Part shown: one piece after another, positions 6,969 through 12,551 of the stretch
Numbering within the stretch: the stretch's first letter is position 1
How the letters are laid out: each line of letters opens with the position of its first letter
Source of the DNA: Patescibacteria group bacterium
Lineage (GTDB): Bacteria; Patescibacteriota; Minisyncoccia; UBA6257; GWB1-50-10
DNA: 12,551 bases
Direction of reading: 5' to 3'
Assembly: GCA_023380415.1 (NCBI GenBank)
Contig: JAMCRC010000032.1
Span: 1-12,551, forward strand
Notes under the pieces: model-generated
The model's database searches: none
What the model saw: only the letters and a program-made list of their open reading frames with translations
What the model was told of the DNA's origin: nothing
Position numbers and translations under genes: made by a program

Positions 6969-8843
6969 ATGGCGGAGAACGATAAGGACGTGGTCTACTT
7001 CGGCAAGACCGATTTCCGGAACACCAACCGGCTTTTCGGCGTAAAGCGCCGCGACCGGCGCCAGCACATGTACGTCATCGGTAAGACCGGCACCGGCAAG
7101 TCCGCGATGCTGAATAACCTTATCGTCCAGGATATTGCGAACGGCGAGGGGCTTTGCGTCGTCGATCCTCACGGCGAGCTCGTCGAAGGCATCTTAGAGA
7201 AGATACCGGAGGAGCGGATAAAGGATGTCATCTATTTCAATCCGGCCGATCCCGATTTCCATATCGGCTTCAACGTCCTCGAATTGCCGGACCCGAAATA
7301 CAAGCACCTCGCGGCCTCGGGGCTCATGAGCATATTCACGAAGATCTGGTCCGGCGTTTGGAGCGCCCGTATGGAATATATTCTGAACAACGCCATTTTG
7401 GCCCTCCTCGATACGCCCGGTTCGACGCTGCTCGGAGTCACCCGCCTTTTGGTCGACAAGGATTATCGCCAGAAGATAGTCGCGAACATCAAGGACCCGG
7501 TCGTGAAGGCCTTCTGGGTGAGCGAGTACGAAGAATGGAAGGACCAATTTCGAAACGAAGCCATCGCCCCGATCCAGAACAAGGTCGGCCAGTTCCTTTC
7601 GACCGCCATGGTCCGGAACATCGTCGGCCAATCGAAGAGCACCATCGACATATTCGACATTATGAATTCGGGGAAGATATTCCTCGTAAACGTCGCGAAG
7701 GGGCGCATTGGCGAAGATAATTCGGCCCTTTTGGGCGCCATGCTCATCACGAAGATCCAGCTGGCGGCCATGGAACGCGTGCGCGTGCCGGAAGACGAAC
7801 GCGTCGATTTCTACCTTTACGTCGACGAGTTCCAGAATTTCGCGACCGACTCTTTTGCGAACATCCTCTCGGAGGCCCGCAAGTATCGCCTGAATTTGAT
7901 ATTGGCCCACCAGTATATCGGCCAGCTCGTGACGGACGTTTCCACTAAAGTGCGCGATGCCGTTTTCGGCAACGTCGGCACGATGATTACTTTCCGCGTC
8001 GGGGCGGCCGATGCCGAATTTTTGGAAAAAGAGTACGAACCGGAGTTCATGGCTCAGGACATGGTGAACCTGCCGAACTACCACATTTATTTGAAGCTCA
8101 TGGTGGACGGGGTAACGAGCCGGCCGTTCTCGGCCCAAACCCTGCCGCCTTTCAAGGTGGTTTCGTCGGAAAAAACGGTCTCGGACATAATCGATTTCTC
8201 GCGGCGTCATTACGCCATACCGCGCTCAGCCGTGGAAGAGGAAATAGGCTCTTGGGCCGGCATGGCCGATGGCGGCGGGGGCAGCGGCGGGGGATTTCCG
8301 GTGGTCTGCTCGTCCTGCGGCAAGGAGACGACCGTGCCCTTCGAACCGCAGCCTGGCCGGCCGGTCTATTGCCGCGACTGTCTCGCGAAGATCAAGGCGG
8401 GCGAATTAAAACCGGTTTGGATACCGCCGGGCTCACAAGCCCCCACGGCGAAAACAGCCGCCCAATCGCCGACCGGCGAGCTCGCCAACCTGGGCATCGA
8501 ATTCGAAACGGCCGGTCAGGCGCCGCGACCGTCGCCGGCCCACCGGAATACGGTTCCGGTCGCGACGCCGGTCAAGCGAACGCCCGTGCACGCCGCCGCG
8601 AACGCCAAGCCGGCGGAGGAACATCCGCCGCTCAAGAAACATTTCGAGCGTCGGCCGTATCCTAAACACGAACCGGCTCCGACCTACAAGGAAGAGGCGG
8701 CCGCGCCGAAGCCGGCGGCGACCATCTCATTGAGTAATTTGGCGCCGAAGACAGAGAACAATAACCTCGGCCGCGAACCGGAAGAGGGGGAATCGATCGA
8801 CGATCTCCGGGAATCGCTCAAAAAGGCCCTTTCCGACCTTTAA
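6969..8843 (+). CDS. VirD4/TraG-like ATPase 2 with C-terminal zinc ribbon and long tail
   Basis: A paralogue of ATPase 1, 624 residues. Walker A is GKTGTGKS at 38-45, Walker B is LYVDEF at 283-288, and the LAHQY sensor is at 312-316. VDPHGEL (65-71) and IPEERIKDVIYFNP are typical of conjugative coupling ATPases of CPR bacteria. After the motor (ending about 410) come a Gly-rich linker (433-442) and a four-cysteine zinc ribbon (C447, C450, C468, C471; CxxC-x17-CxxC, GRPVYCRDCLAKI). A disordered Pro/Ala/Lys-rich tail (about 485-585) follows, then a short conserved-looking end, ISLSNL and DDLRESLKKALSDL. No membrane segment is seen, so anchoring presumably comes from the membrane protein at 3627. 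The tail may bind cargo or partner proteins (inference). A terminator starts at its stop codon. Confidence 0.92.
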   Translation: MAENDKDVVYFGKTDFRNTNRLFGVKRRDRRQHMYVIGKTGTGKSAMLNNLIVQDIANGEGLCVVDPHGELVEGILEKIPEERIKDVIYFNPADPDFHIGFNVLELPDPKYKHLAASGLMSIFTKIWSGVWSARMEYILNNAILALLDTPGSTLLGVTRLLVDKDYRQKIVANIKDPVVKAFWVSEYEEWKDQFRNEAIAPIQNKVGQFLSTAMVRNIVGQSKSTIDIFDIMNSGKIFLVNVAKGRIGEDNSALLGAMLITKIQLAAMERVRVPEDERVDFYLYVDEFQNFATDSFANILSEARKYRLNLILAHQYIGQLVTDVSTKVRDAVFGNVGTMITFRVGAADAEFLEKEYEPEFMAQDMVNLPNYHIYLKLMVDGVTSRPFSAQTLPPFKVVSSEKTVSDIIDFSRRHYAIPRSAVEEEIGSWAGMADGGGGSGGGFPVVCSSCGKETTVPFEPQPGRPVYCRDCLAKIKAGELKPVWIPPGSQAPTAKTAAQSPTGELANLGIEFETAGQAPRPSPAHRNTVPVATPVKRTPVHAAANAKPAEEHPPLKKHFERRPYPKHEPAPTYKEEAAAPKPAATISLSNLAPKTENNNLGREPEEGESIDDLRESLKKALSDL

Positions 8844-8875
8844 AAATGGAAGGAGGTCGGACCTCCTTCCATTTT
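8843..8875. terminator. Bidirectional intrinsic terminator between converging genes
   Basis: AAAATGGAAGGAGG (8843-8856) pairs perfectly with CCTCCTTCCATTTT (8862-8875) around TCGGA, where the outer T-A can also pair to leave a CGG triloop. T runs form at both ends, so it can stop the ATPase 2 transcript going right and the efp transcript going left. The left arm begins on the last base of the ATPase 2 stop codon. Confidence 0.85.
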
Positions 8876-8886
8876 GTGGATAACTT

Positions 8887-8909
8887 AAAGGCCTCTTAGG
8901 AGGCCTTTT
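8887..8909. terminator. Second hairpin, with the efp stop codon in its loop
   Basis: AAAGGCCTC (8887-8895) pairs with GAGGCCTTT (8900-8908) around a 4-nt loop, 9 bp in all. The efp stop codon (minus strand, 8898-8896) lies in the loop. On the plus strand a short T run (8906-8909) follows. On the minus strand only three Ts follow, so for efp this hairpin is weak alone and the neighbouring one probably does most of the work. Confidence 0.65.
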
Positions 8910-9474
8910 CGACGCGTTCTGCGTACTCTCCGGTTTGAGTGTTCACTCTTACGATATCGCCCGTGTTTATGAAAAGAGGGGCATTTATCTTGGCTCCGGT
9001 TTCGAGCGTGACCGTTTTTCCTCCGCCCGATGCCGTATCTCCCTTGATGGCCGGTGGGGCCTCCGTCACTTCCAGTTCCATTTTTATGGGAAGCTCGATC
9101 GATATGAACTTTTCGCCGAATTTATAGGCCGTGACCTCCGTGCCGCCTTTGAGGAATTGGGCCGCTTGTCCGATGACATCGGAGGAAAGCTGAAAACGGT
9201 TCTTCGGATTGCCCTTTTCGTTGAACCAATACTCACCGCGATTCACGTAGATGAAGACGACCGGCATCATTTCTATTTCGGCCTCCTCGAAACTTTCGTT
9301 CTGGTTGGCGGTATACTCCTGGACCTTGCCGGAAAGGAGATTTACCATCTTGAGCTGGGCCACCGGCTTGCGCTGCTGCATGCGGACGAAGGCGTAGTCC
9401 AAGACCTTGAAAGGCGCGCCGTCCTTCACGAATATCGTCCCGACCTTAAGTTCGTTGTATGTTAATCTCGCCAT
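8896..9474 (-). CDS. efp: Translation elongation factor P
   Basis: EF-P binds between the ribosomal P and E sites and speeds peptide bonds at polyproline stretches. The protein has 192 residues, the family norm, with the N-terminal KOW-like domain (1-65), an OB domain (about 66-125) and a C-terminal OB domain with the EF-P signature around TVTLETGAKINAPLFINTGD. The tip loop is unusual. E. coli has KPGKG at 31-35 with the modified Lys34; here residues 31-37 read RMQQRKP, so Gln sits at position 34 and no glycines flank it. Lys34-type modification is therefore not possible at that site. Start ATG 9474 gives MARLTYNELKVG; an upstream in-frame start at 9564 would add 30 residues across the promoter and into mnmA. 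It is transcribed divergently from mnmA. Confidence 0.95.
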   Translation of the reverse strand: MARLTYNELKVGTIFVKDGAPFKVLDYAFVRMQQRKPVAQLKMVNLLSGKVQEYTANQNESFEEAEIEMMPVVFIYVNRGEYWFNEKGNPKNRFQLSSDVIGQAAQFLKGGTEVTAYKFGEKFISIELPIKMELEVTEAPPAIKGDTASGGGKTVTLETGAKINAPLFINTGDIVRVNTQTGEYAERVEKAS

Positions 9475-9484
9475 AACGTTCCGT

Positions 9485-9513
9485 ATTCTATTGAAAATAG
9501 ATAAAAATTTCAA
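9485..9513 (-). promoter_or_regulatory. efp promoter
   Basis: On the minus strand TTGAAA (9513 to 9508), a 17-nt spacer and TAGAAT (9490 to 9485, 5/6) form a good sigma-70-type promoter. The -10 ends 10 nt before the efp ATG at 9474, and no Shine-Dalgarno lies between them, so the mRNA is leaderless or has a leader of a few bases. It interlocks with the mnmA promoter. Confidence 0.65.
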
Positions 9514-9519
9514 GATAAT
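9491..9519 (+). promoter_or_regulatory. mnmA promoter
   Basis: TTGAAA (9491-9496), a 17-nt spacer and GATAAT (9514-9519, 5/6) mirror the efp promoter on the other strand. Each -35 directly abuts the other promoter's -10. The -10 ends 10 nt before the ATG at 9530, the same distance as for efp, which supports 9530 as the mnmA start. Confidence 0.65.
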
Positions 9520-9529
9520 GGCGTCATCG

Positions 9530-10774
9530 ATGAAAAAGACGGCCCAAAAAGCGTTCGTCGGCATGAGCGGAGGAGTGGACTCCTCCGTGGCCGCTTATTT
9601 GCTCAAAAAACAGGGTTACGACGTAACCGGGGTTTTCCTGCGCTCTTATAACCTGGACGGCTGTGCCGAACGGGACGCCGAGGACGCTCGCCGGGTGGCC
9701 GAGCATATCGGCATTCCGTTCTACGTTTGGGATACGGAGGAGGACTACAAGAAAAAAGTTGTCGACTATATGGTCCGGGGCTACGCCCGGGGCGAGACGC
9801 CGAATCCGGACGTAATGTGTAACAAGGAGATAAAGTTCGGCATCTTTTACGAAAAGGCGCTCGCAATGGGAGCAGATTTCATCGCGACTGGCCATTATAT
9901 GCGCCTCGCTCATGTTTCGCGGCGCCAGCCGTCGCTTCGTTCCAGCGACGAAGCGCGGCCTGCGCTCTCGCTCCGACGGTCCGCCAAAGGCGGAACCGAG
10001 CCCGTCGGAACTCCGAGAGCCGCCGCTCAACAAGAGCGAGGCGCTTTTAGGTTATTGGAAGCCAAGGATAAGAATAAAGACCAGAGCTATTTCCTCTGGA
10101 CGCTTACGCAAAAACAGCTCGCCCATTGCCTGTTTCCGATAGGGGAATACGAAAAGCCCGCAGTGCGGGATATCGCCCGGAAGGCGGGGCTCCCGACGGC
10201 GGAGAAAAAAGATTCGCAGGGAATCTGCTTTCTGGGAATGGTCTCGATCGATGATTTTTTGAAGAACTACATCAAGCCGGTCAGGGGCGCAGTGGTGACG
10301 ACGGACGGTCGCTACATCGGCGAGCATGAAGGCGCGGCCTTATATACCATCGGCCAGCGGCACGGTCTTAACTTAGGGGCGAAGAACAGGGAATTGGGGA
10401 TCAAGGGCAAAACGGAAACGAAGCCGTGGTACGTGGCCGAAAAGGATGTCGCGACGAACACCGTCGTGGTCGCGGAAGGGAACGACAATCCGGCCTTATA
10501 CCGGAAAGAGGTCGAGATCATAGAGGTGAATTTCATTTCCCCGGAGGCGTTCTCTATTCTTCATTCTCAATTCTCTATTCCCGTGATGGCGCGAGTAAGA
10601 TACCGTCAGCCGCTCGTTCCTGCTAAACTCAAATTTCAAGATTCAAGATTCAAAATTGAGTTCGATGAGCCGGTGCGCTTTGTGGCCAAGGGCCAATCCG
10701 CCGTTTTTTATTCGGCGGAGCGCAAAAACCCGCCCGCCGGCAGGCTGGTACTGGGGGGAGGGGTGATCATTTGA
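9530..10774 (+). CDS. mnmA: tRNA-specific 2-thiouridylase MnmA
   Basis: MnmA adds sulfur to C2 of the wobble uridine (U34) of Lys, Glu and Gln tRNAs, using ATP and sulfur from a cysteine-desulfurase relay. The PP-loop SGGVDSSV is at 13-20. The two catalytic cysteines are C97 (NPDVMCNKEIKFG) and C232 (DSQGICFLG). NKDQSYFLWTLTQ at 182-194 and the C-terminal FDEPVRFVAKGQSAVFY and LGGG are family landmarks. At 414 residues it is about 45 longer than usual (360-370). Most of the excess is an Arg/Ser/Ala-rich insert at about 127-172 encoded by palindromic DNA; smaller repeat-like stretches are at 341-351 and 368-376. The frame stays open through all of them and both cysteines are intact, so the gene looks functional. 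Start 9530 is preferred to the in-frame ATG at 9518, which overlaps the -10 box. Stop is TGA. Confidence 0.93.
   Translation: MKKTAQKAFVGMSGGVDSSVAAYLLKKQGYDVTGVFLRSYNLDGCAERDAEDARRVAEHIGIPFYVWDTEEDYKKKVVDYMVRGYARGETPNPDVMCNKEIKFGIFYEKALAMGADFIATGHYMRLAHVSRRQPSLRSSDEARPALSLRRSAKGGTEPVGTPRAAAQQERGAFRLLEAKDKNKDQSYFLWTLTQKQLAHCLFPIGEYEKPAVRDIARKAGLPTAEKKDSQGICFLGMVSIDDFLKNYIKPVRGAVVTTDGRYIGEHEGAALYTIGQRHGLNLGAKNRELGIKGKTETKPWYVAEKDVATNTVVVAEGNDNPALYRKEVEIIEVNFISPEAFSILHSQFSIPVMARVRYRQPLVPAKLKFQDSRFKIEFDEPVRFVAKGQSAVFYSAERKNPPAGRLVLGGGVII
9908..10045. repeat. Palindromic element inserted in frame within mnmA
   Basis: Two hairpins lie in this stretch. The first is CGTCGCT (9930-9936) with AGCGACG (9944-9950). 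The second is long: GCTCTCG (9964-9970) with CGAGAGC (10014-10020), TCCGACGG (9972-9979) with CCGTCGGA (10002-10009), and TCCGCC (9980-9985) with GGCGGA (9989-9994) around AAA. That makes 21 pairs within 57 nt. The insert encodes about 46 extra residues between GHYMRLA and FRLLEAKD, where other MnmA proteins have only a short loop. The exact boundaries are uncertain by several codons. Confidence 0.75.
10550..10581. repeat. TTCTCTATTC repeat copy inside mnmA
   Basis: TTCTCTATTCTT, then CATTCTC, then AATTCTCTATTC. The first and last parts are identical to 12-mers in the intergenic repeat at 5610-5633, where they are joined without the middle 7 nt. In frame this yields FSILHSQFSIP in a surface-loop position of the C-terminal domain, some 7 residues longer than the usual MnmA loop. 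Confidence 0.7.
10631..10657. repeat. TTCAAGA repeat inside mnmA
   Basis: AAATTTCAAGATTCAAGATT and the next few bases contain a tandem ATTCAAG-like unit, AT-rich against its surroundings, encoding KFQDSRFKI. The 12-mer AAATTTCAAGAT nearly recurs in the promoter region (9505-9516). The encoded length fits the normal protein, so this may replace native sequence rather than add to it, or be chance. Confidence 0.35.
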
Positions 10775-10779
10775 CGGTT

Positions 10780-10788
10780 TGCTAGAAT
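10780..10788 (+). promoter_or_regulatory. Extended -10 promoter of comEC
   Basis: TGCTAGAAT is an extended -10 (TGn plus TAGAAT, 5/6). It lies in the 21-nt gap after mnmA and ends 7 nt before the ATG at 10796. No -35 is seen at 17-nt spacing, which extended -10 promoters can do without. It predicts a leaderless comEC mRNA. Confidence 0.5.
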
Positions 10789-10795
10789 GTAATTG

Positions 10796-12241
10796 ATGCC
10801 GCCGGGAGACCACTTCTTTTACGCGGCACTCTTCTTCCTTGGAGGGGTGGGAGGAGCGAGCTTGGGTCTGGGACCCTGGCTCCTTGTATTGAACGCGGCC
10901 TTTTTGGCCGCGTTCTTGTTGATCTGGCGCTCGAGAAGAGAACGCCGCTTTTTCGCCTTGGCCGCCCTTTCCCTTCTATTCGCCTGCGGCGCCATCTATT
11001 GCCGGGCCTCGACCATGGCCGTTCAAGACGCACCGGTGCCTTTCGGCCGGGATGTCTCGTTCACCGGCATCGTAGATAACGATCCGGAAATATCCGGCGG
11101 CAGTACAGATGCCGTTCTTAGGGTTCCGGAATACTCCGGCGCCCGGATCATCGTGAAACTATCCCGTTATCCGGAGTATTCTTACGGCGACGAATTGCGA
11201 ATCGCGGGAAAGATCGAGCGCCCGGAACCGGCTTCTTACGCCACCTACCTTTTGAAAGAGCGCGTTCTGGGAACGATGAGCTTCCCCGAGTCCTCGCTCA
11301 TCGCTTCCGGACGTACTTCGCCATTAATGGCTTGGCTGTACCGATTTAAGGACTCGATCGTCGGCGCCTTCAATAAGGCGCTGCCGGCCGAAGAGGCGGC
11401 CCTCGCGGCCGGGCTTACGGTGGGGGAACGCGGCGGATTTACGGCCGCCTTCGACCAAGCTATGCGTCAAAGCGGTACGACACATCTCGTCGCCCTTTCG
11501 GGGTACAACATCACCATCATCACGACGTACGTCCTCATGTTCTTTTTGCTTTTCGCCCGCCGCCGCCGGGCGATAATCCTTACGGTCGTCGCGGTGGTCC
11601 TTTTCGTTTTAATGACCGGTGCCGCCGCTTCGGTCGTGCGCGCGGCCATTATGGGTCTCATCGTTGTTTTGGCCAAGGAGACCGGCCGGCTCTTCGACCC
11701 GCGGAACGCGATCGCGCTCGCGGGTGTCGTAATGGTCGCGGCGAATCCATTGGTCCTCGTTTTCGACGTCGGGTTCGTTCTCTCCTTTTTAGCGCTTATC
11801 GGGCTGGTCTATCTCCAACCGGCGCTCGAAGGTCTTTTGCGGCGTGTGAAGGGAGACGGCCTGCTTTCCTGGCGCAAAAACCTTTTTACGACATCGGCCG
11901 CTCAGTTCATGGTCTTGCCGGTCCTCGTTCAAAACTTCGGCGGTTTCTCGCCGGTCGCGCTCCTCTCGAACGTACTTGTTTTGGGTCTCATACCGCTCAC
12001 GATGGGCTTAAGTTTCCTCCTGGCGGGCATTTCTTTCGTCTCTTCTTTTCTCGCTTCCATTGTCGGTATCTTGGCTTGGCCGCTCCTTAAGTTCGAGACC
12101 GCTGTCATCGATATTTTAGGCAGCGCCCCTTTGCCGGCTTGGCCCGCCATCGGCTGGGCGGTCTTCGTTGCTTATTACGCGGCCATCGCGTTTTTCATCG
12201 CGTGGCGAAACAAGAAGCACCCTCATGTGGAAGCAATTTAA
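10796..12241 (+). CDS. comEC: ComEC/Rec2-type DNA-uptake channel (membrane part only)
   Basis: ComEC is the inner-membrane channel that passes one DNA strand into the cell during natural transformation. The protein has 481 residues. Hydrophobic segments lie at the N-terminus (about 8-43 and 52-70). An extracytoplasmic OB-like domain (DUF4131 type, about 80-170) follows, including SFTGIVDNDPE and YGDELRIAGKIERPE. The Competence domain (about 200-470) has the signature GTTHLVALSGYNITII at 227-242, VVRAAIMG, FDVGFVLSFLALIG and FSPVALLSNVLVLGLIP. Standard ComEC proteins go on to a metallo-beta-lactamase domain; here the chain ends at 12241 and that domain is encoded by the next, overlapping gene. 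A TTG at 10793 is an alternative start one codon earlier. The gene lies 21 nt after mnmA. Confidence 0.92.
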   Translation: MPPGDHFFYAALFFLGGVGGASLGLGPWLLVLNAAFLAAFLLIWRSRRERRFFALAALSLLFACGAIYCRASTMAVQDAPVPFGRDVSFTGIVDNDPEISGGSTDAVLRVPEYSGARIIVKLSRYPEYSYGDELRIAGKIERPEPASYATYLLKERVLGTMSFPESSLIASGRTSPLMAWLYRFKDSIVGAFNKALPAEEAALAAGLTVGERGGFTAAFDQAMRQSGTTHLVALSGYNITIITTYVLMFFLLFARRRRAIILTVVAVVLFVLMTGAAASVVRAAIMGLIVVLAKETGRLFDPRNAIALAGVVMVAANPLVLVFDVGFVLSFLALIGLVYLQPALEGLLRRVKGDGLLSWRKNLFTTSAAQFMVLPVLVQNFGGFSPVALLSNVLVLGLIPLTMGLSFLLAGISFVSSFLASIVGILAWPLLKFETAVIDILGSAPLPAWPAIGWAVFVAYYAAIAFFIAWRNKKHPHVEAI

Positions 12242-12551
12242 GGAATATATCCGCGAACATAAAAAACGCGTTGGAGTCGCGCTCGCGCTCGGACTTATCG
12301 CCGACGCTATTCTGCTTTTCAGCTTATTTGCGGTCTGTCCCGGAATCGGACTTTATTTTCTGCCCGTTGGCCAAGGGGACAGCGAACTCATCGTTCTGCG
12401 GACCGGCGCCAAAATCCTGATAGACGGGGGGCCGCCGGGCGGCGCGGTTCTTAAATCGCTCGATGCCATTTTGGGTCCGCACGACAGGTATATCGATGTC
12501 GTCATTCTCACGCATCCGCAGACCGACCACTACGGCGGACTTATCGATGTT
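12225..12551 (+). CDS. Metallo-beta-lactamase hydrolase, ComEC C-terminal type (partial, runs off the right edge)
   Basis: A frame of 109 codons without a stop in the window. Residues 16-38 form a membrane anchor. Next come LPVGQGDSELIVL (46-58, the ComEC-type VGQGD motif) and ILIDGGPPGG (64-73). LTHPQTDHYGGL (95-106) is the metal-binding HxxxDH motif, with H97, D101 and H102. These are the landmarks of the MBL domain normally fused to ComEC, thought to degrade the non-transported DNA strand. Here it is its own protein with its own anchor. The ATG overlaps the end of the channel gene by 17 nt in another frame, so translation is probably coupled. The second histidine set and the C-terminus lie outside the window. 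Confidence 0.88.
   Translation, partial: MWKQFKEYIREHKKRVGVALALGLIADAILLFSLFAVCPGIGLYFLPVGQGDSELIVLRTGAKILIDGGPPGGAVLKSLDAILGPHDRYIDVVILTHPQTDHYGGLIDV

Noticed and set aside
9518..9529. ATG at 9518 as the mnmA start
   Set aside because: It overlaps the GATAAT -10 box at 9514-9519, so a transcript from that promoter would not contain it. ATG 9530 lies at the same distance from the -10 as the efp start does.
10771..10776. TTGACG as the -35 box of comEC
   Set aside because: Only 6 nt separate it from the TAGAAT -10, far too short; the extended -10 TG explains the promoter better. The bases overlap the mnmA stop codon.

Overview
The window looks like a compact stretch of chromosome from a Patescibacteria (CPR) bacterium, probably of the Parcubacteria/ABY1 kind. 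This rests on recalled family resemblance, not on a search. The pointers are: a short SecD next to SecF; a sigma-region-4 protein with C-terminal winged helices; a membrane protein followed by two VirD4/TraG-like ATPases with no other type IV secretion genes; an EF-P with a non-canonical tip; and a ComEC whose channel and hydrolase are separate overlapping genes. G+C is clearly above 50% outside the intergenic gaps. TAA, TAG and TGA all act as stops, so the code is standard.

Layout. (1) 1-73, minus: start of an unidentified gene, divergent from (2) secD-secF, 118-2371, the proton-driven accessory of the Sec translocon. (3) 2444-3469: a sigma-region-4 protein with its own strong promoter and an intrinsic terminator. 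(4) 3470-3626: a GC-rich inverted-repeat element. (5) 3627-8843: a four-gene block holding a two-TM membrane protein, a membrane-anchored HEPN-like protein, VirD4-like ATPase 1, and VirD4-like ATPase 2 with a zinc ribbon. A small AT-rich inverted repeat lies between the second and third genes. (6) 8843-8909: back-to-back terminators between converging genes. (7) efp (minus) and mnmA (plus), which diverge from one interlocked promoter pair. (8) comEC channel plus the start of a separate metallo-beta-lactamase gene that runs off the end.

How the genes may work together. SecDF serves protein export. The four-gene block looks like a reduced DNA- or protein-pumping machine: a membrane scaffold, two hexameric motor ATPases, and a possible membrane-tethered RNase. 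ComEC and the MBL protein are the DNA-uptake channel and its nuclease-like partner. EF-P and MnmA both support translation.

Three themes stand out. First, several genes have a -10 box only 7-10 nt before the start codon and no Shine-Dalgarno, which suggests leaderless mRNAs. Second, stop codons sit inside terminator hairpin loops. Third, mnmA carries in-frame repeat-derived segments, including a palindromic insert of about 46 codons; short relatives of these sequences occur in the intergenic gaps at 3482-3580 and 5560-5638.
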